Program-made: the position numbers and the translations under genes | Shown here: one piece after another, positions 34,898-45,411 of the stretch | Layout: every line of letters begins with the position of its first letter | Position numbering within the stretch: the stretch's first letter is position 1 | Notes under the pieces: generated by a model | What the model was told of the DNA's origin: nothing | Seen by the model: the letters and a program-made list of their open reading frames with translations, nothing else | The model's database searches: none | Source of the DNA: Adiantum capillus-veneris | Taxonomy: Eukaryota; Streptophyta; Polypodiopsida; Polypodiales; Pteridaceae | Direction: 5' to 3' | NCBI GenBank assembly: GCA_014529385.2 | Contig: CM043964.1 | Coordinates: 105,449,587 to 105,513,586, forward strand | DNA length: 64,000 nucleotides

Positions 34898-35536
34898 TGG
34901 GATGGCACCAAACTACAAAGAATTTTGGAAATAGGTTTGTGCAAAATTAGCAGCAGAGTAAGATGCTTTGGGAGACGTTGCACAAATTGAAGGGCCAAAA
35001 ATTGGAAGTAATGTAGAGTTTACCTCAAGCTAATGGTTATGCTATTAGCAACCTAGGTGAAGCTGTTAATGAAGATGTTGATGTTCCATGATCAAATCAC
35101 AAAGGGCTATTATGCATGGGGACTATCTCTATAGGTATGTGACAAGTCTTTGAATTTGAAAGGAGATGCCTATCATGATATGAAAATTGCACGTGATACC
35201 ATGGATGTATCATCTGAGGCATGTGAACAAGAGCATGAGCCTATGTCTATTGTGGAACAAGTGCATGCAAATGGAGATGATACTGGACACAATGAGGATG
35301 GCATCATTGTTAGGAGCAAGCTAACACAGACACCACGGATACCATTTTTCGGAGTTCTCATTGTAAAACACTTATTATTTTGATAAATCGGAATATTGTA
35401 ACTCCTATTTTCTCGGATAAACTTTGTAATTAATGAGTTGGGGCTACAAGATTCCAGATTGTATCAACTTGTCATTACCCATCTTTGGTAGAACTCCCAG
35501 ATTATTAGTTTTGACCACCAAAAACCTTGGCTAAGG

Positions 35537-35543
35537 TATAAAA
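35537..35543 (+). promoter_or_regulatory. TATA box in LTR B
   Basis: TATAAAA followed by GCC, about 230 bp into the LTR, in a context shared with LTR A. Confidence 0.6.
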
Positions 35544-35883
35544 GCCAATTTTTGTAAGTTATTATTAAGTTTTGGATAATGAAATACATAGCATGAGCTA
35601 ATGGTGCTCACTCCTCTTCTTCTCGCGCTTCCTACTCCCTCCTTGGTTGTCACATTGCAGTTGCGTTTGTTGCATTGCAACGCAGGTAAGAGATCTACGC
35701 ATTGACGTAAACACATCACTGTATTTCGTAGTTTTTGGCATCACCGACCCGCGGCCTAATTTTATCATAACTAGGAATTTACAATTTCAAATAAAAAACT
35801 AAGCATAGGTGGTATTGGGGCATCATTGCTAAGCATTTAGATGCATTCTGAGTCGAATACGACTAGGTCAAAATTCCACTACT

Positions 35884-35899
35884 GTTAATAATCGCGATT
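35884..35899 (+). repeat. palindrome half-site in LTR B
   Basis: GTTAATAATCGCGATT is the left arm and centre of the 22-bp palindrome of the B leader. The right arm is lost, as in LTR A. Confidence 0.8.
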
Positions 35900-36235
35900 T
35901 TGGAACTTTACCTAAAGTGGGGTTTGAGATCATAAGGATGTGTACTTAGGTCTTATAAACATGTCCTAGAAGTTCCGTTACGTTTGGATGTCATTTGATG
36001 CTGTAATGGATGTGATTTGTTTGCCGATGAGCAATTGGCTTTTGGTGATTTCAGTCACTTGAGTGTAGCTTGAGATAGATGCAAGTTGTTAATTGTTTTC
36101 CGAGAGATTGACACCCTCTTGTAGCCTATATGCACTAGTCGAGTGAGCTTCATCCCATGGATTGACAATTTAATCGTGGTTCTCGCTAATACTGCAATAA
36201 GATAGGATGGTGAGGTTAGACACGCGTCCCACATT

Positions 36236-36253
36236 TGGCACCGCTGTCGGGGA
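36236..36253 (+). promoter_or_regulatory. primer-binding site of element B
   Basis: TGGCACCGCTGTCGGGGA lies two bases after the LTR. It is a diverged form of the TGGCGCCG...GGGGA site seen in element A. Confidence 0.7.
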
Positions 36254-36815
36254 TCGAAGAGACCTAAACTAGGAAAAAACACGAGCGTCTTATAAAGTTA
36301 TCCTTTAACGTCCTCTAGGATCGCCTGGAGTTCAAAACTTTCTTTTAGAAACCGCATAGCCTAAGATTGTCGTCTTTTGCTGTGTAGAGGTAGCTTGGAA
36401 GTAATGTACTTGCTGAGTGCCTTTAGGATTGTAGGATTGTAGAATTAGATTAGGATTTTGAGAATGATTGGTAGATGAGACAAGTCTTAAAATCAATGAT
36501 CAGGAAACCATAAAAGACAAGAAAACCAGTGTTTGTGGACACTTTCCACAATCCCATTGCATGAGAATCTAGGAGTAGGGTAAGTAGGATCCGAGGTGGA
36601 TTTCAAAACATTGCTCTCTCTGAAAGAATCATTGTGAGTTGTTGTTGAAAGTTGTTTCAGGTCTACGGCTAGAAATAGCACAAAAAGACTCCAAACCACT
36701 CAATCCGACTGGAGAGTAAGCTTAAAAGTTTTCTGAACCAATGGGTAAGCTCAAGGACACTTCGAGGTAAAAATTTCAAGAGTTGGCCAAAACTCAGATT
36801 ATTTACTTTTCCTTG
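36254..36815 (+). other. leader of element B, first part
   Basis: Untranslated leader. GTAAGTAGGAT at 36580 is preceded by TAGGAGTAGG exactly as in element A, a likely conserved splice donor. A right half-palindrome GATTATTTAC lies at 36797-36806. The leader is then interrupted by a solo LTR and, 105 bp further on, by the hAT-like transposon, resuming at 50099. Confidence 0.6.
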
Positions 36816-36819
36816 ACAT

Positions 36820-38920
36820 TGATAGCCGTTTTTCGGCTCTCCGTAATTGCCATACTGAGTTAATCCACCCTACCAAAATCATCTAAACACTGTGGCTATC
36901 CCTACCATTTCACTGTATATAGGTGTGTGTGAGTTAGGGGACTTTTCCCATATCTTCTTAAAAACCCTCAGCTAGCTAGTCACTGGGCTAGTTGAGCCAA
37001 AAAAATAAAAAAATATAAGTATATTATGGCCCATTTGTGTGTAAATATTTCATTGTATATAGGGCCTAAATAAAAGGATTTTTCATAATTATTTTGGTAT
37101 TTCTTTAAATATTTCTACCTATGGTGTGTTATTTATGCTATGTACATTGACTCACCATTACCATATTTTTTCTTACCATTTTGCATACTCTTTATTCCAT
37201 ATAAAAATAATTTCATGCAAGCTTCTCTTATTTTTGGTGTAACTCCATCCCAACAAAAATACAAAAAAACTAGTTTTATTTATGTGTATATTTTTTCTCT
37301 ATTGTGATTTTTCCTTCCTACATCTATTCTCTTTTACTCTCATAAATTAGAACACCAAAAATATTCATCTTTTTATGGTAGACTTATAATGAGAGAGATT
37401 TATTTTGACCCCTTTATATTTGAAAAGGTGATACAAACAAAAGTTGTAGCTCGTGAGCTGAACTTTCACCTCAAATTTTTTCATATTTTTTTGAGCTACG
37501 AGTTGTGAGCTAGGATTTTATTTGTGGACCCCAGTTTGCCCATGCTATGCAGCCACACTCCCTCTTCCACTTTATCATTTTCCTTTTTCACACACACCTC
37601 TCCACTCATCATCCCCACCTCTCTCACCACTCCTCTCTGTACCCTACTCACCTTCTTCTAAACCTTGAAGAATAAGAGAAACCATGGTGAACTCATGTTT
37701 CCTACACACACTTCCATTCCAAAATTGACCACCTAGTCTCATTTTTCCTCATCCATATTATCCATATCTATCAAAAAACCATAAAATTCAGCCTCTTCTC
37801 TTGAAAGACAGCATCATGGTGATTGATTACTCATATTCAATTACCTTGGCTCCCAAAGTAAGGTCAAGAGTGAAAAAACGTACCGTCAAAGCTAGTGGAC
37901 CGTCAACAAGCGTCAAAATTGACCCTACTCAAGACACTTGGAGCATCAACATTGTAAGAAATCCATGTTTTCTTACCTATTAAGAGTTTTTTCTTTCTTA
38001 TTTGTATCCTACTTGGATACTCCCATTGTAAATATCCAATTCCATTTGTAAATCAATAAAATAACTAACTCTACTAATTTACTAACACTAACCTACTATG
38101 AATAGTCCTATCACCTCTACTTCTCTCCTCTCTCTCTTCTTCATCTATCCACACCAACTTCTTGATAATTCCAAGCAAAAGAAATTAGATAAGTGCTGAA
38201 AATCTAACCCAACCATGGTTAGAGGAGTAACCCTAGCCTTCAAAATTGCTATAAAAGGAGGGTGTAGCTAGCACAAAGGGAGAGCCATAAGCAAGAGCAC
38301 TATGCTATAGCTTGAGAAGCCAAGCTCAACCTCTCTAAAAGGAGCTCTTAAGTGGAAGCTCATTGTCGTATGCTTGTGCATGTGTTGTAATAGGGGTGAT
38401 TAGCACGGGAACTCTATGCCATTGTAAGAGAGAGAGAGAGATCATTCAATTGAGAGTGGAAAATCTATCATTCCTCCTACTAGTGTAAGCCCAACATTTG
38501 TTGAATCAAGGAGGGTGGATTTGGACTAAGCTTGGATACTTGGTCTCTCTTCCAACGTGAAGTAATGGAAAACAATGATGTGTAAGTGTCTTGGTGATAT
38601 TTTTAGTTCTTGATAGCTTGTGTCTGGGTGTTGTCATCAATTTAGCCATAAATCCCACATAATGTAAGAGGGCGATAGGGTGGAGAGGACTCCCCTGGCC
38701 TTAAGACAGTGATTGGGGTGGCTTTTCTTGTGATGTGTCGTGGTGAAATTTACTCAAGCTATGTTGAACAAATACTAATCTCACTTTGATCGGTCATGAC
38801 AGATTTGTAAGAAGGTATTAATGCAACAAGCGGGGTACCCCCTCCCTCTTCTCTCTCTTTCTTACATATATAATTGTGTTTGCTTGATCATCGCCGATAC
38901 ATTTCAAAGCAGCCCGAGCA

Positions 38921-38954
<34 letters not shown>

Positions 38955-39128
38955 ACGCGTCCTAGTTCGCATCCAAAACTAGGTGGTGCCCCAAATTTGT
39001 GTAGGGTTAGGTTGTGGGTTTGTGTGTGTGTTTGTTGTTTTTTCCAACCCCAACCCAATTGAGCAGCATGGGAGCCTACAAGGGTGCTTAGAGGCCACTC
39101 TTCTTGTTGCCCGCCCCGGACCGCCTCA
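36820..39128 (+). mobile_element. solo LTR 1 (2.3 kb)
   Basis: It starts TGATAGCCG and ends GACCGCCTCA, flanked by ACAT on both sides (36816-36819 and 39129-39132). A TATAAAA box (38250-38256) lies about 1.4 kb in, followed by a CT microsatellite. A second copy with its own different target duplication is at 45412-48085. The two are therefore separate insertions and not the two LTRs of one element. No internal coding region is present, so each is read as a solo LTR left by LTR-LTR recombination. A non-autonomous element without genes is the alternative. Confidence 0.8.
38925..38953. repeat. (CT)n microsatellite in solo LTR 1
   Basis: A CT run near the right end of solo LTR 1; the same place in solo LTR 2 also has a CT tract. 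Confidence 0.9.
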
Positions 39129-39455
39129 ACATTTTAAACCAGATTAAGTTTTGACTTGATTCATAGTCTTAAAATAGCTCATAAAAAGACTGTCCATTGA
39201 AAAATTGCAAAAATTGGTTCATTTCAAGCCTGAAGTTTAGGGATTTTAATTACACGATGATGCATTTTGTTAAATGTTAATTATTGTTGTTATTATCACT
39301 ATTTTTTTCAGGTTAATAATGTATCTAATGTCATGACCTACGAAAACCGGTAGAAAACGTAGAACCCGCGGGACAACCAACAATCCCGGTAGGCCCGGCG
39401 GGACAAGCAAGAAACCCGCCGGACCCGTCATGTACCCCCTCCATATTTGGCGGCT

Positions 39456-39463
39456 CTATATAA
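39456..39463 (+). promoter_or_regulatory. left-end promoter of the hAT-like element
   Basis: CTATATAA preceded by a GC-rich stretch containing CCCGGCGGGAC-like words (39360-39455). A mirror-image arrangement lies at the right end (49884-49980). It faces the transposase. Confidence 0.55.
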
Positions 39464-39589
39464 CCCTGTAGTAGACATCACATCACATCACCTCTTCCTC
39501 TAAATTTGGTCATCCTTTAAAATTTAGAAGAAAAACTAAAGGTAAAAAAAATGAATAGTCTTTAAAAAAAATTAAAATTTAATGTAACT

Positions 39590-40345
39590 CTGATCATGGA
39601 TCATTAGTTCTTTTTTGGACTGAACTGATTCTTGAAAGGAGGTAGAAAGGTGAATCTTTGGGTCGGTATCTCTACATTTGGGATGGTCTAATCTCATGTT
39701 TGGTTCACCGTTATATTTGCTAAATTGATTGCTATATTGATTAGAACTTCTATCATGGGTCATTAGTTCTTTTTTGGACTGAGCTGATTCTTGAAAAGAG
39801 ATAGAAAGGTGAATCTTTGGGCCGATATCTCTACTTTTGGGATGGACTGATCACATGTTTGATTCACCGTTGTATTTGCTTGCTATTCCGATTAGAGCTG
39901 CAATCATGGGTCATTAGTTCTTTTTTGGACTGGACTGATTCATGAAAGGAGGTAGAAAGGTGAATCTTTGGGTCGATATCTCTACTTTTGGGATGGACTG
40001 ATCACATGTTTGATTCACCGCTGTATTTGCTTGCTATTCCGATTAGAGCTCCAATCATGGGTCATTAGTTCTTTTTTGGACTGGACTAATTCATGAAAGG
40101 AGGTAGGAAGGTGAATCTTTGGGTCGATATCTCTACTTTTGGGATGGACTGATCACATGTTTGATTCACCGCTGTATTTGCTTGCTATTTCGATTAGAGC
40201 TCCAATCATGGCTCATTAGTTCTTTTTTGGACTGGACTGATTCATGAAAGGGGTAGGAAGGTGAATCTTTGGGTCGATATCTCTACTTTTGGGATGGACT
40301 GATCACATATTTGATTCTCCGTTGTATTTGCTTGCTCATGTTTGA
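39590..40345 (+). repeat. five-copy 151-bp subterminal tandem repeat
   Basis: TTCTTTTTTGGACT marks the units at 39608, 39767, 39918, 40069 and 40220, giving periods of 159, 151, 151 and 151 bp. Units contain AGGTGAATCTTTGGG and GATGGACTGATCACATG. They lie between the TATA box and the transposase, possibly in a 5' intron (donor-like GGTAAAA at 39541, acceptor-like TTGCAG ending at 40478). Confidence 0.93.
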
Positions 40346-40491
40346 GTAGATTGAGGTTTATTCCCTTCAGGCTTCACTACTATGCTTGTGTGTAATATTG
40401 ATTATAACACTAATGTTTGGTTTGAATAATACTTGAAAGAAGTGATAGCATACTGAGCTATGTTTATTGGTATTGCAGGCATCCAATAAGT

Positions 40492-42787
40492 ATGTCTTCC
40501 ACTGGGAATGTGAGCGGTGAAGTTGGTGTCTCAAGCCTGGCTTCCTTGAGGAGACCTCCTACCTCGATGCCAGGTCCTACTTCGTAGGGCACCACTTCGC
40601 AGGGCAAGCGAAAGACAGGTGGAAAAAGTCCAGGACCCAAGTGGAATTTTGTCACAAATTTAAATAAGTATCAAGATTGGAAATGTAACTTTTGTGGCGA
40701 AGAGAAATCTGGAGGAGCACCAAGAATAAGGGATCATTTGCTAGGTGGCAATACCAGAATCCAAGGAGGAAAGTGCAAGGGCTTAGGTGCAGAAGAAGCA
40801 GCTATGCGCTTGAAAGCTTTAATTGGTAAGCTAATTTCCACGAGCAAAAGATCAAAACTCTCTACTTTCGACCATCACACCCCGGTATCGATAAGATCAA
40901 ACCAGTATGAGGGATCATTGGGTGTAACGCACACCAATGGAAGCACTCAACGCAGGGAACCAACTTCTCATATCGATGGAAGTACACCTCCAAACCATGG
41001 ATCTCCTGACTTTCAGGTAGGATCGTCAAAAAGTAGACATGTTAGCTTACAGACGAGCTTCAAAACGCTTGCCTTAGAAGAAGCACAACTTGCTCTAGCT
41101 AAAGCCGTCTATTTCACTGGGGGATCATTGGCCATTGTCACCCGTGATGCATGGAAGTCAGCTTGGAAACACATTGGGGAGTATGGTGCTAGATTTAACC
41201 CTCCAACATATCACCATATGAGAAACCAACTGTTGGATAAATGTTACACAAGCACACAACAAGATATTCAAAGGGTAATATTAAATGCAACAGAACAATC
41301 TGGATACACCATAGTTAGTGATGGTTGGTCCAACGTTCAAAGGCGGCCATTGATCAACATCATGCTTGTATGTCCTCGTGGTGGTGAATGTTTTATCAAA
41401 GCTCTGGATAGCTCTGGTCAAATAAAGTCTGGCAGTTTTATAGCTGACATCATTGGCGACGCAGTTGAGGAACTTAGAAAAGAAAATGTTGTCCAAGTAA
41501 TCATGGACAATGCCAAAAATTGCAGGGCTGCAGGTAGGATACTTGAAAGTCGCTTCTCTCACCTATATAGTGTTGATTGCAGTACACATCTTGAACTTGG
41601 TATTGCAAGATTGGTACAAGAGGGAGGACACAGAGTGGTTCAAATGGATAGTAGACAATGCTCGCTTAATAGTCAAGTTTGTTTTGAAGCGTCAGAGGGT
41701 TCTTGACATGTACCATCAGAGGATGTCTACTATGTTAAAACTGTCGTGCGAAACTAGATTTTGCACCAACTATTATACGGTAAAATCACTAATAAAAAAT
41801 AAGAATGCTGTGATGGAGAAATTTGTTTGTGCCACTTTTTTAGAATGGGAGGCTGGTCAAAGGGAGAAGATAAAAAGCAAAATAGGGGTGATCAGAGATC
41901 TACTAGCTGATCGCCACTTCTGGGATGATGTGGTGGATGTGCACAATGTCATGATGCCAATTATGCTCGCATTATGCCAACTGGATTCTGCCTTGCCTAA
42001 CATAGGTAAGGTGTGGATGGCTTGGTGGACTGTTCAAGAAAGCCTTGCAAATCCAGAGGAGCCCCAGGAGCCAATTGTGAAGCCTTGGAAGACACCATTC
42101 ACTCAAAAGAGGAGAGAAATTTTGAGAAAGTATGTGCATGGTCGATGGGTTGGAGCACATAGTCCACTACACAGCGTAGCTTTCTTATTGGATCCAGAGT
42201 ATTGGGCAATGGAAATAGACAAACTTGATGGGGAGGTGCTGGAAGACTTTTATGATGTGATAGGCAGGTTTTATGATGATCCTGATGAGCGTGCATCAGC
42301 TGTTACTGATGTTATGAAGTTTAAACTCAAAGAGGGAAAGTTTGGTACAGAATTTGTGCAGAAACTTGCCACGGAGCAACCAGCGTGGAAGTGGTGGATG
42401 ATGAATGGTGGTAGTGCACCCACCCTTAAACGCCTAGCTGTTAGAATCCTAGCCCAATGTGCATCCAATTCAAGTTCTGAGAGAAACTGGAGTACATATA
42501 AATATGTACATTCCACCATCAGAAACCGCCTTCTAAATTCAAGAGCTGAAAAATTGGTGTATATGTACTGCAACCATCGGTTATTAGCAAGAGTGCAAGC
42601 TGAGAACTACAAAGAGGAGATGCCGCGCTGGACTTATGATGTAACCAATGATGAGGTGGACGAAGACAGTGAGCTGCAAGGGGAATCTCATGAAGTAGAA
42701 ACTACATGTACTTTAGAAGAGATTGAAGAGAATTTGGAAATTGAACCAACTTTGACCCGTCGCAGCAAGCGACGGTGGTTTAATTAA
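40492..42787 (+). pseudogene. hAT transposase (BED finger, DUF659, hAT dimerisation)
   Basis: The transposase cuts and inserts hAT DNA. Domains in order: a BED-type zinc finger (WKCNFCGEE...RIRDHLL, about 40680-40742); a DUF659 region with VSDGWS (about 41320) and VIMDNAKNC (about 41500), which carry catalytic Asp residues; and the C-terminal dimerisation region (SNSSSERNWSTYKYVHS, about 42466-42516). Two lesions are visible: an in-frame TAG at 40585 and a one-base-type frameshift near 41580, where the frame 40738-41706 gives way to 41510-42787. If translation started downstream of 40587 only the shift would matter, but no ATG is placed well. About 760 residues in total, normal for the family. 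Confidence 0.88.
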
Positions 42788-43074
42788 TAGATTATCGAAT
42801 CCATTGAGTGACTTCTATTTAAGTTCAGAAACTATTTATCTTATAAGCTTTTTTTAATATTTAGTTTAAGGTTTAGACATTTGCTTAGTAATAAACAAAG
42901 CCCTTAAAAACCTTTACAAGGCCACAAATCACTATTAAAGCTTCATAATATACAAAGCCCTAACAAATCTTTGCATTATCACATATCATAATTGAAGTTG
43001 AAGTGAGGACAATTCACAATTCACTAATAAATTCTCGCAAGACAACGAGTAAATGTTTTCAAATGCTACAAAAA

Positions 43075-44031
43075 CTATCCAAGTGATAGTGAAATATTTG
43101 TGAGAATATCTTCATTCTCCTGTTCACGCTGACCTTTAAGCTTATTATAGTCTTCACACATTTTGAACATTGCATATAGCTTTTTGGATATCTCATACTC
43201 ACATATAGCACAATGAAAGTTATTCATCATGCTTTGCATCAAGCATGATATATGGTACATATGTCCGCATGGCAAGCTGAAGTGACCACACCACTCATGA
43301 AAGGATGATCTACATATGGGGCAAGGACCACCGTGCTCACCAGAAGCTGGAGGGGCCTCAATAGATGTTGGGTGCTCAATCAATGTGGCAGCATTTTGTT
43401 TTTTTATAGTCACCTCTAACTCTTTTACGTGACGAGATAGCACCTTCACCTCCCTTCGCAAGTCTCTATTTAGGGTTGCTTCTGCATGAGAGCCTTGTGT
43501 AGCTTGTGATGCTTGCCTCAGTTGAGTTTGAAGCTCCTCCTTAACTTGGTGCACTTCCATTGATGCACCTTCTAGTGCCAATGACATCTCTTGCCGTGTG
43601 ACGGTGATTGCACTACTGCGAATGTCCTCAACCATCATGTGAGGTGTCCTTGAGCTGAAGTCCACTGCTTCACCCAAGACATAATGCATGTATAACATCT
43701 TGGAAAACCACAATGGACAATCCATATGATGCATAGGATGACCCATAACATCGAGATATATGTTCTCTCCATTGTCTCGTATGTCTGCATTAATGCATTG
43801 TGATAGCTTGAGTCGGCCTTTCTTGATGTTGTCATCTGCAACCCCTGGCCATATGGATTTGACCATTTCTCGGTCAATCCTAGTGTTCACCTCTTTCCAT
43901 TGTGTATCCATTGGGTTGGCCCACTTGGAGCAACGAGCTGCAATTCGAGCGGTGTCGTTCACTCCACCGCCTTGACATATGGATCTGAGACGCTCAAAAG
44001 CGCGCTTAGCCCTTTGATTATCATTATCCAT
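43075..44031 (-). CDS. RING-H2 / coiled-coil protein
   Basis: An intact 318-residue frame. Residues about 1-140 form an unrecognised domain with many aromatic residues (KSIWPGVADDN, MGHPMHHMDCPLWF). Residues about 150-215 are rich in E, K, Q and L and probably coil. A RING-H2 finger follows: CPIC, 14 residues, C-G-H, two residues, H, two residues, C, then CAIC, with all eight ligands present. RING-H2 domains usually recruit E2 enzymes as ubiquitin ligases. The gene lies on the strand opposite the transposase and downstream of the kinase, inside the transposon ends. It has no visible damage, unlike its neighbours. Its role in the transposon is unknown. Confidence 0.75.
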   Translation of the reverse strand: MDNDNQRAKRAFERLRSICQGGGVNDTARIAARCSKWANPMDTQWKEVNTRIDREMVKSIWPGVADDNIKKGRLKLSQCINADIRDNGENIYLDVMGHPMHHMDCPLWFSKMLYMHYVLGEAVDFSSRTPHMMVEDIRSSAITVTRQEMSLALEGASMEVHQVKEELQTQLRQASQATQGSHAEATLNRDLRREVKVLSRHVKELEVTIKKQNAATLIEHPTSIEAPPASGEHGGPCPICRSSFHEWCGHFSLPCGHMYHISCLMQSMMNNFHCAICEYEISKKLYAMFKMCEDYNKLKGQREQENEDILTNISLSLG

Positions 44032-44077
44032 ATCCTGATTAAATACTATACTTCAGTTACGGCATACAAACTTAATG

Positions 44078-44220
44078 ATAATCAATTGCTATAAGAGTAA
44101 CCACCATTTTACGACAATCAATTGCTATAATTTTAACCACCATTTTACGACAATCAATTGATATTAGAATAACCACCATCTTACGACAATCAATTAATAT
44201 AAGAGTAACCACCATTTTTT
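44078..44220. repeat. four-copy 36-bp tandem repeat
   Basis: AATCAATTG begins units at 44080, 44116, 44152 and 44189, each followed by an A/T-rich stretch and AACCACCAT. It lies between the RING gene start and the kinase stop. Confidence 0.9.
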
Positions 44221-45407
44221 AAATCAATGAATGACAATTAGTGATTCCACGTGGCTTATTGCTTGAAACTTAAGAGAAAAAACAAAACTCATAGAAAATT
44301 TGTTGTCTATTGAGATATAACAAAGTGTTTTTATTACTCATACATCATCCATGGTGCATAAAACCCAATTTTTAAAAGTGCTTTTATAAGTCAAAAGTCT
44401 CAGAAAACCCTGCTTCATAAAGTACATCATATATCCATCAAAAAAAGGCTACAGTCATTTCAGAGGGAGGGCGTAAGCATCGTTCTGGCTGGGCTTCAAA
44501 TCTTTCTAATTCTTCATCCAAAAGCGCCAAGGTCTTTCTGTCTGTGGATTTCTTCCGCACCCAACCTTCCACAACAATCCTAGATATGGCTTGTACCTCC
44601 ATTGAAACCTTATGTTTGAACCAATCTGTGCTGTAGTAGTCAGAGAACTCTCCACAAAACTTACAAAATTGCCATATCACCCATCCTATGGCGTACACAT
44701 CTGTGGCCTTGGTCCATGGGCACGGGTGATTGCCATCTAGTAACTCGGGAGCTCGCCAAGGATGAAGCTTTTGCCAGTTTTCATCGGTATTGTTGGTATT
44801 TTGTGTCTCTAAGCCAACACGCAGAGCCAATCCCCAATCAATTATTCCAATACGGGGAGTGAGGTCCTTGGTAAATTCCAACATGATGTTCCATGGATGG
44901 AGATCATTGTGGATCACTCCCTCGTCATGTGCGAATCGCAATGCCTTCACCAAGGCATGGATCAACGAGGGAGCATGATTGCACAGGCTCTTGATACGTG
45001 TTTTCTTGTCTTCAGAGGGCTGCTCCCATTTAAAGTCTTCAGGGATCTTTCCTTTCCCCTCTTGATGCGCTACAAGCGTCGTGAAAGAGCCATGTGGAAG
45101 GGGCACTGTCTCCATAAGATCACCTAAAGTTCCCCCATTGAAGTAGGGGAATATCAGAAACCATGGCAACATTACAGAGTGGGCAATACTCCTCACAATC
45201 CCTCTATGGTTGAGATCTACCCCACTTTCTGATGCAAAGCTTTTCCACTGATGCTTGGCGTGTCCTTTGAACTCCTTGGCACAATAAGTGTTCGTTGCAG
45301 GAAGGAAACTGATCCCTTTGATTTGAACTTGCCACCCTATGCCATAAGCCCCTGACCCAACTTTCTTGATCTTCTTAATGGACTTATTTGGAATGCCTAG
45401 AGTCATA

Positions 45408-45411
45408 CTAC
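45408..45411. repeat. target-site duplication of solo LTR 2 (CTAC)
   Basis: CTAC at 45408-45411 is repeated at 48086-48089 on the other side of solo LTR 2. Confidence 0.85.

Larger units (their letters stand above)
24838..35307 (+). mobile_element. degenerate array of a ~4.3-kb repeat unit (X-Y-Z)
   Basis: Three sequence blocks recur in order. X occurs at about 24838-26640, 29184-30950 and 31428-33190; Y at 26640-27795 and 33190-34390; Z at 27795-29170, 31134-31425 (partial) and 34390-35307. The spacing from X1 to X2 is about 4.35 kb. A short extra X fragment sits at 30950-31130. Y has a purine run (GGAAGGGGGAGC) before TGTAGAG and ends near a GTGCAC...GTGAAACTTGACCGG sequence after which coding-like sequence starts. 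That suggests Y is an LTR and Z-X a decayed internal region. All frames are broken and no pol motif was recognised. The retrotransposon interpretation is an inference from layout. Confidence 0.65.
35308..36233 (+). repeat. 5' LTR of element B
   Basis: 926 bp from TGTTAGGAGC to CCCACA. A TATAAAA box lies at 35537-35543 in the context CTAAGGTATAAAAGCC, comparable to LTR A. GATTGACACCCT near 36107 also matches LTR A (GGTTGACACCCT). It carries a half-site of the element B palindrome at 35884-35899. Confidence 0.75.

Noticed and set aside
42271-42573. Minus-strand frames over the hAT transposase C-terminus.
   Set aside because: Shadows of the conserved transposase frame on the plus strand.
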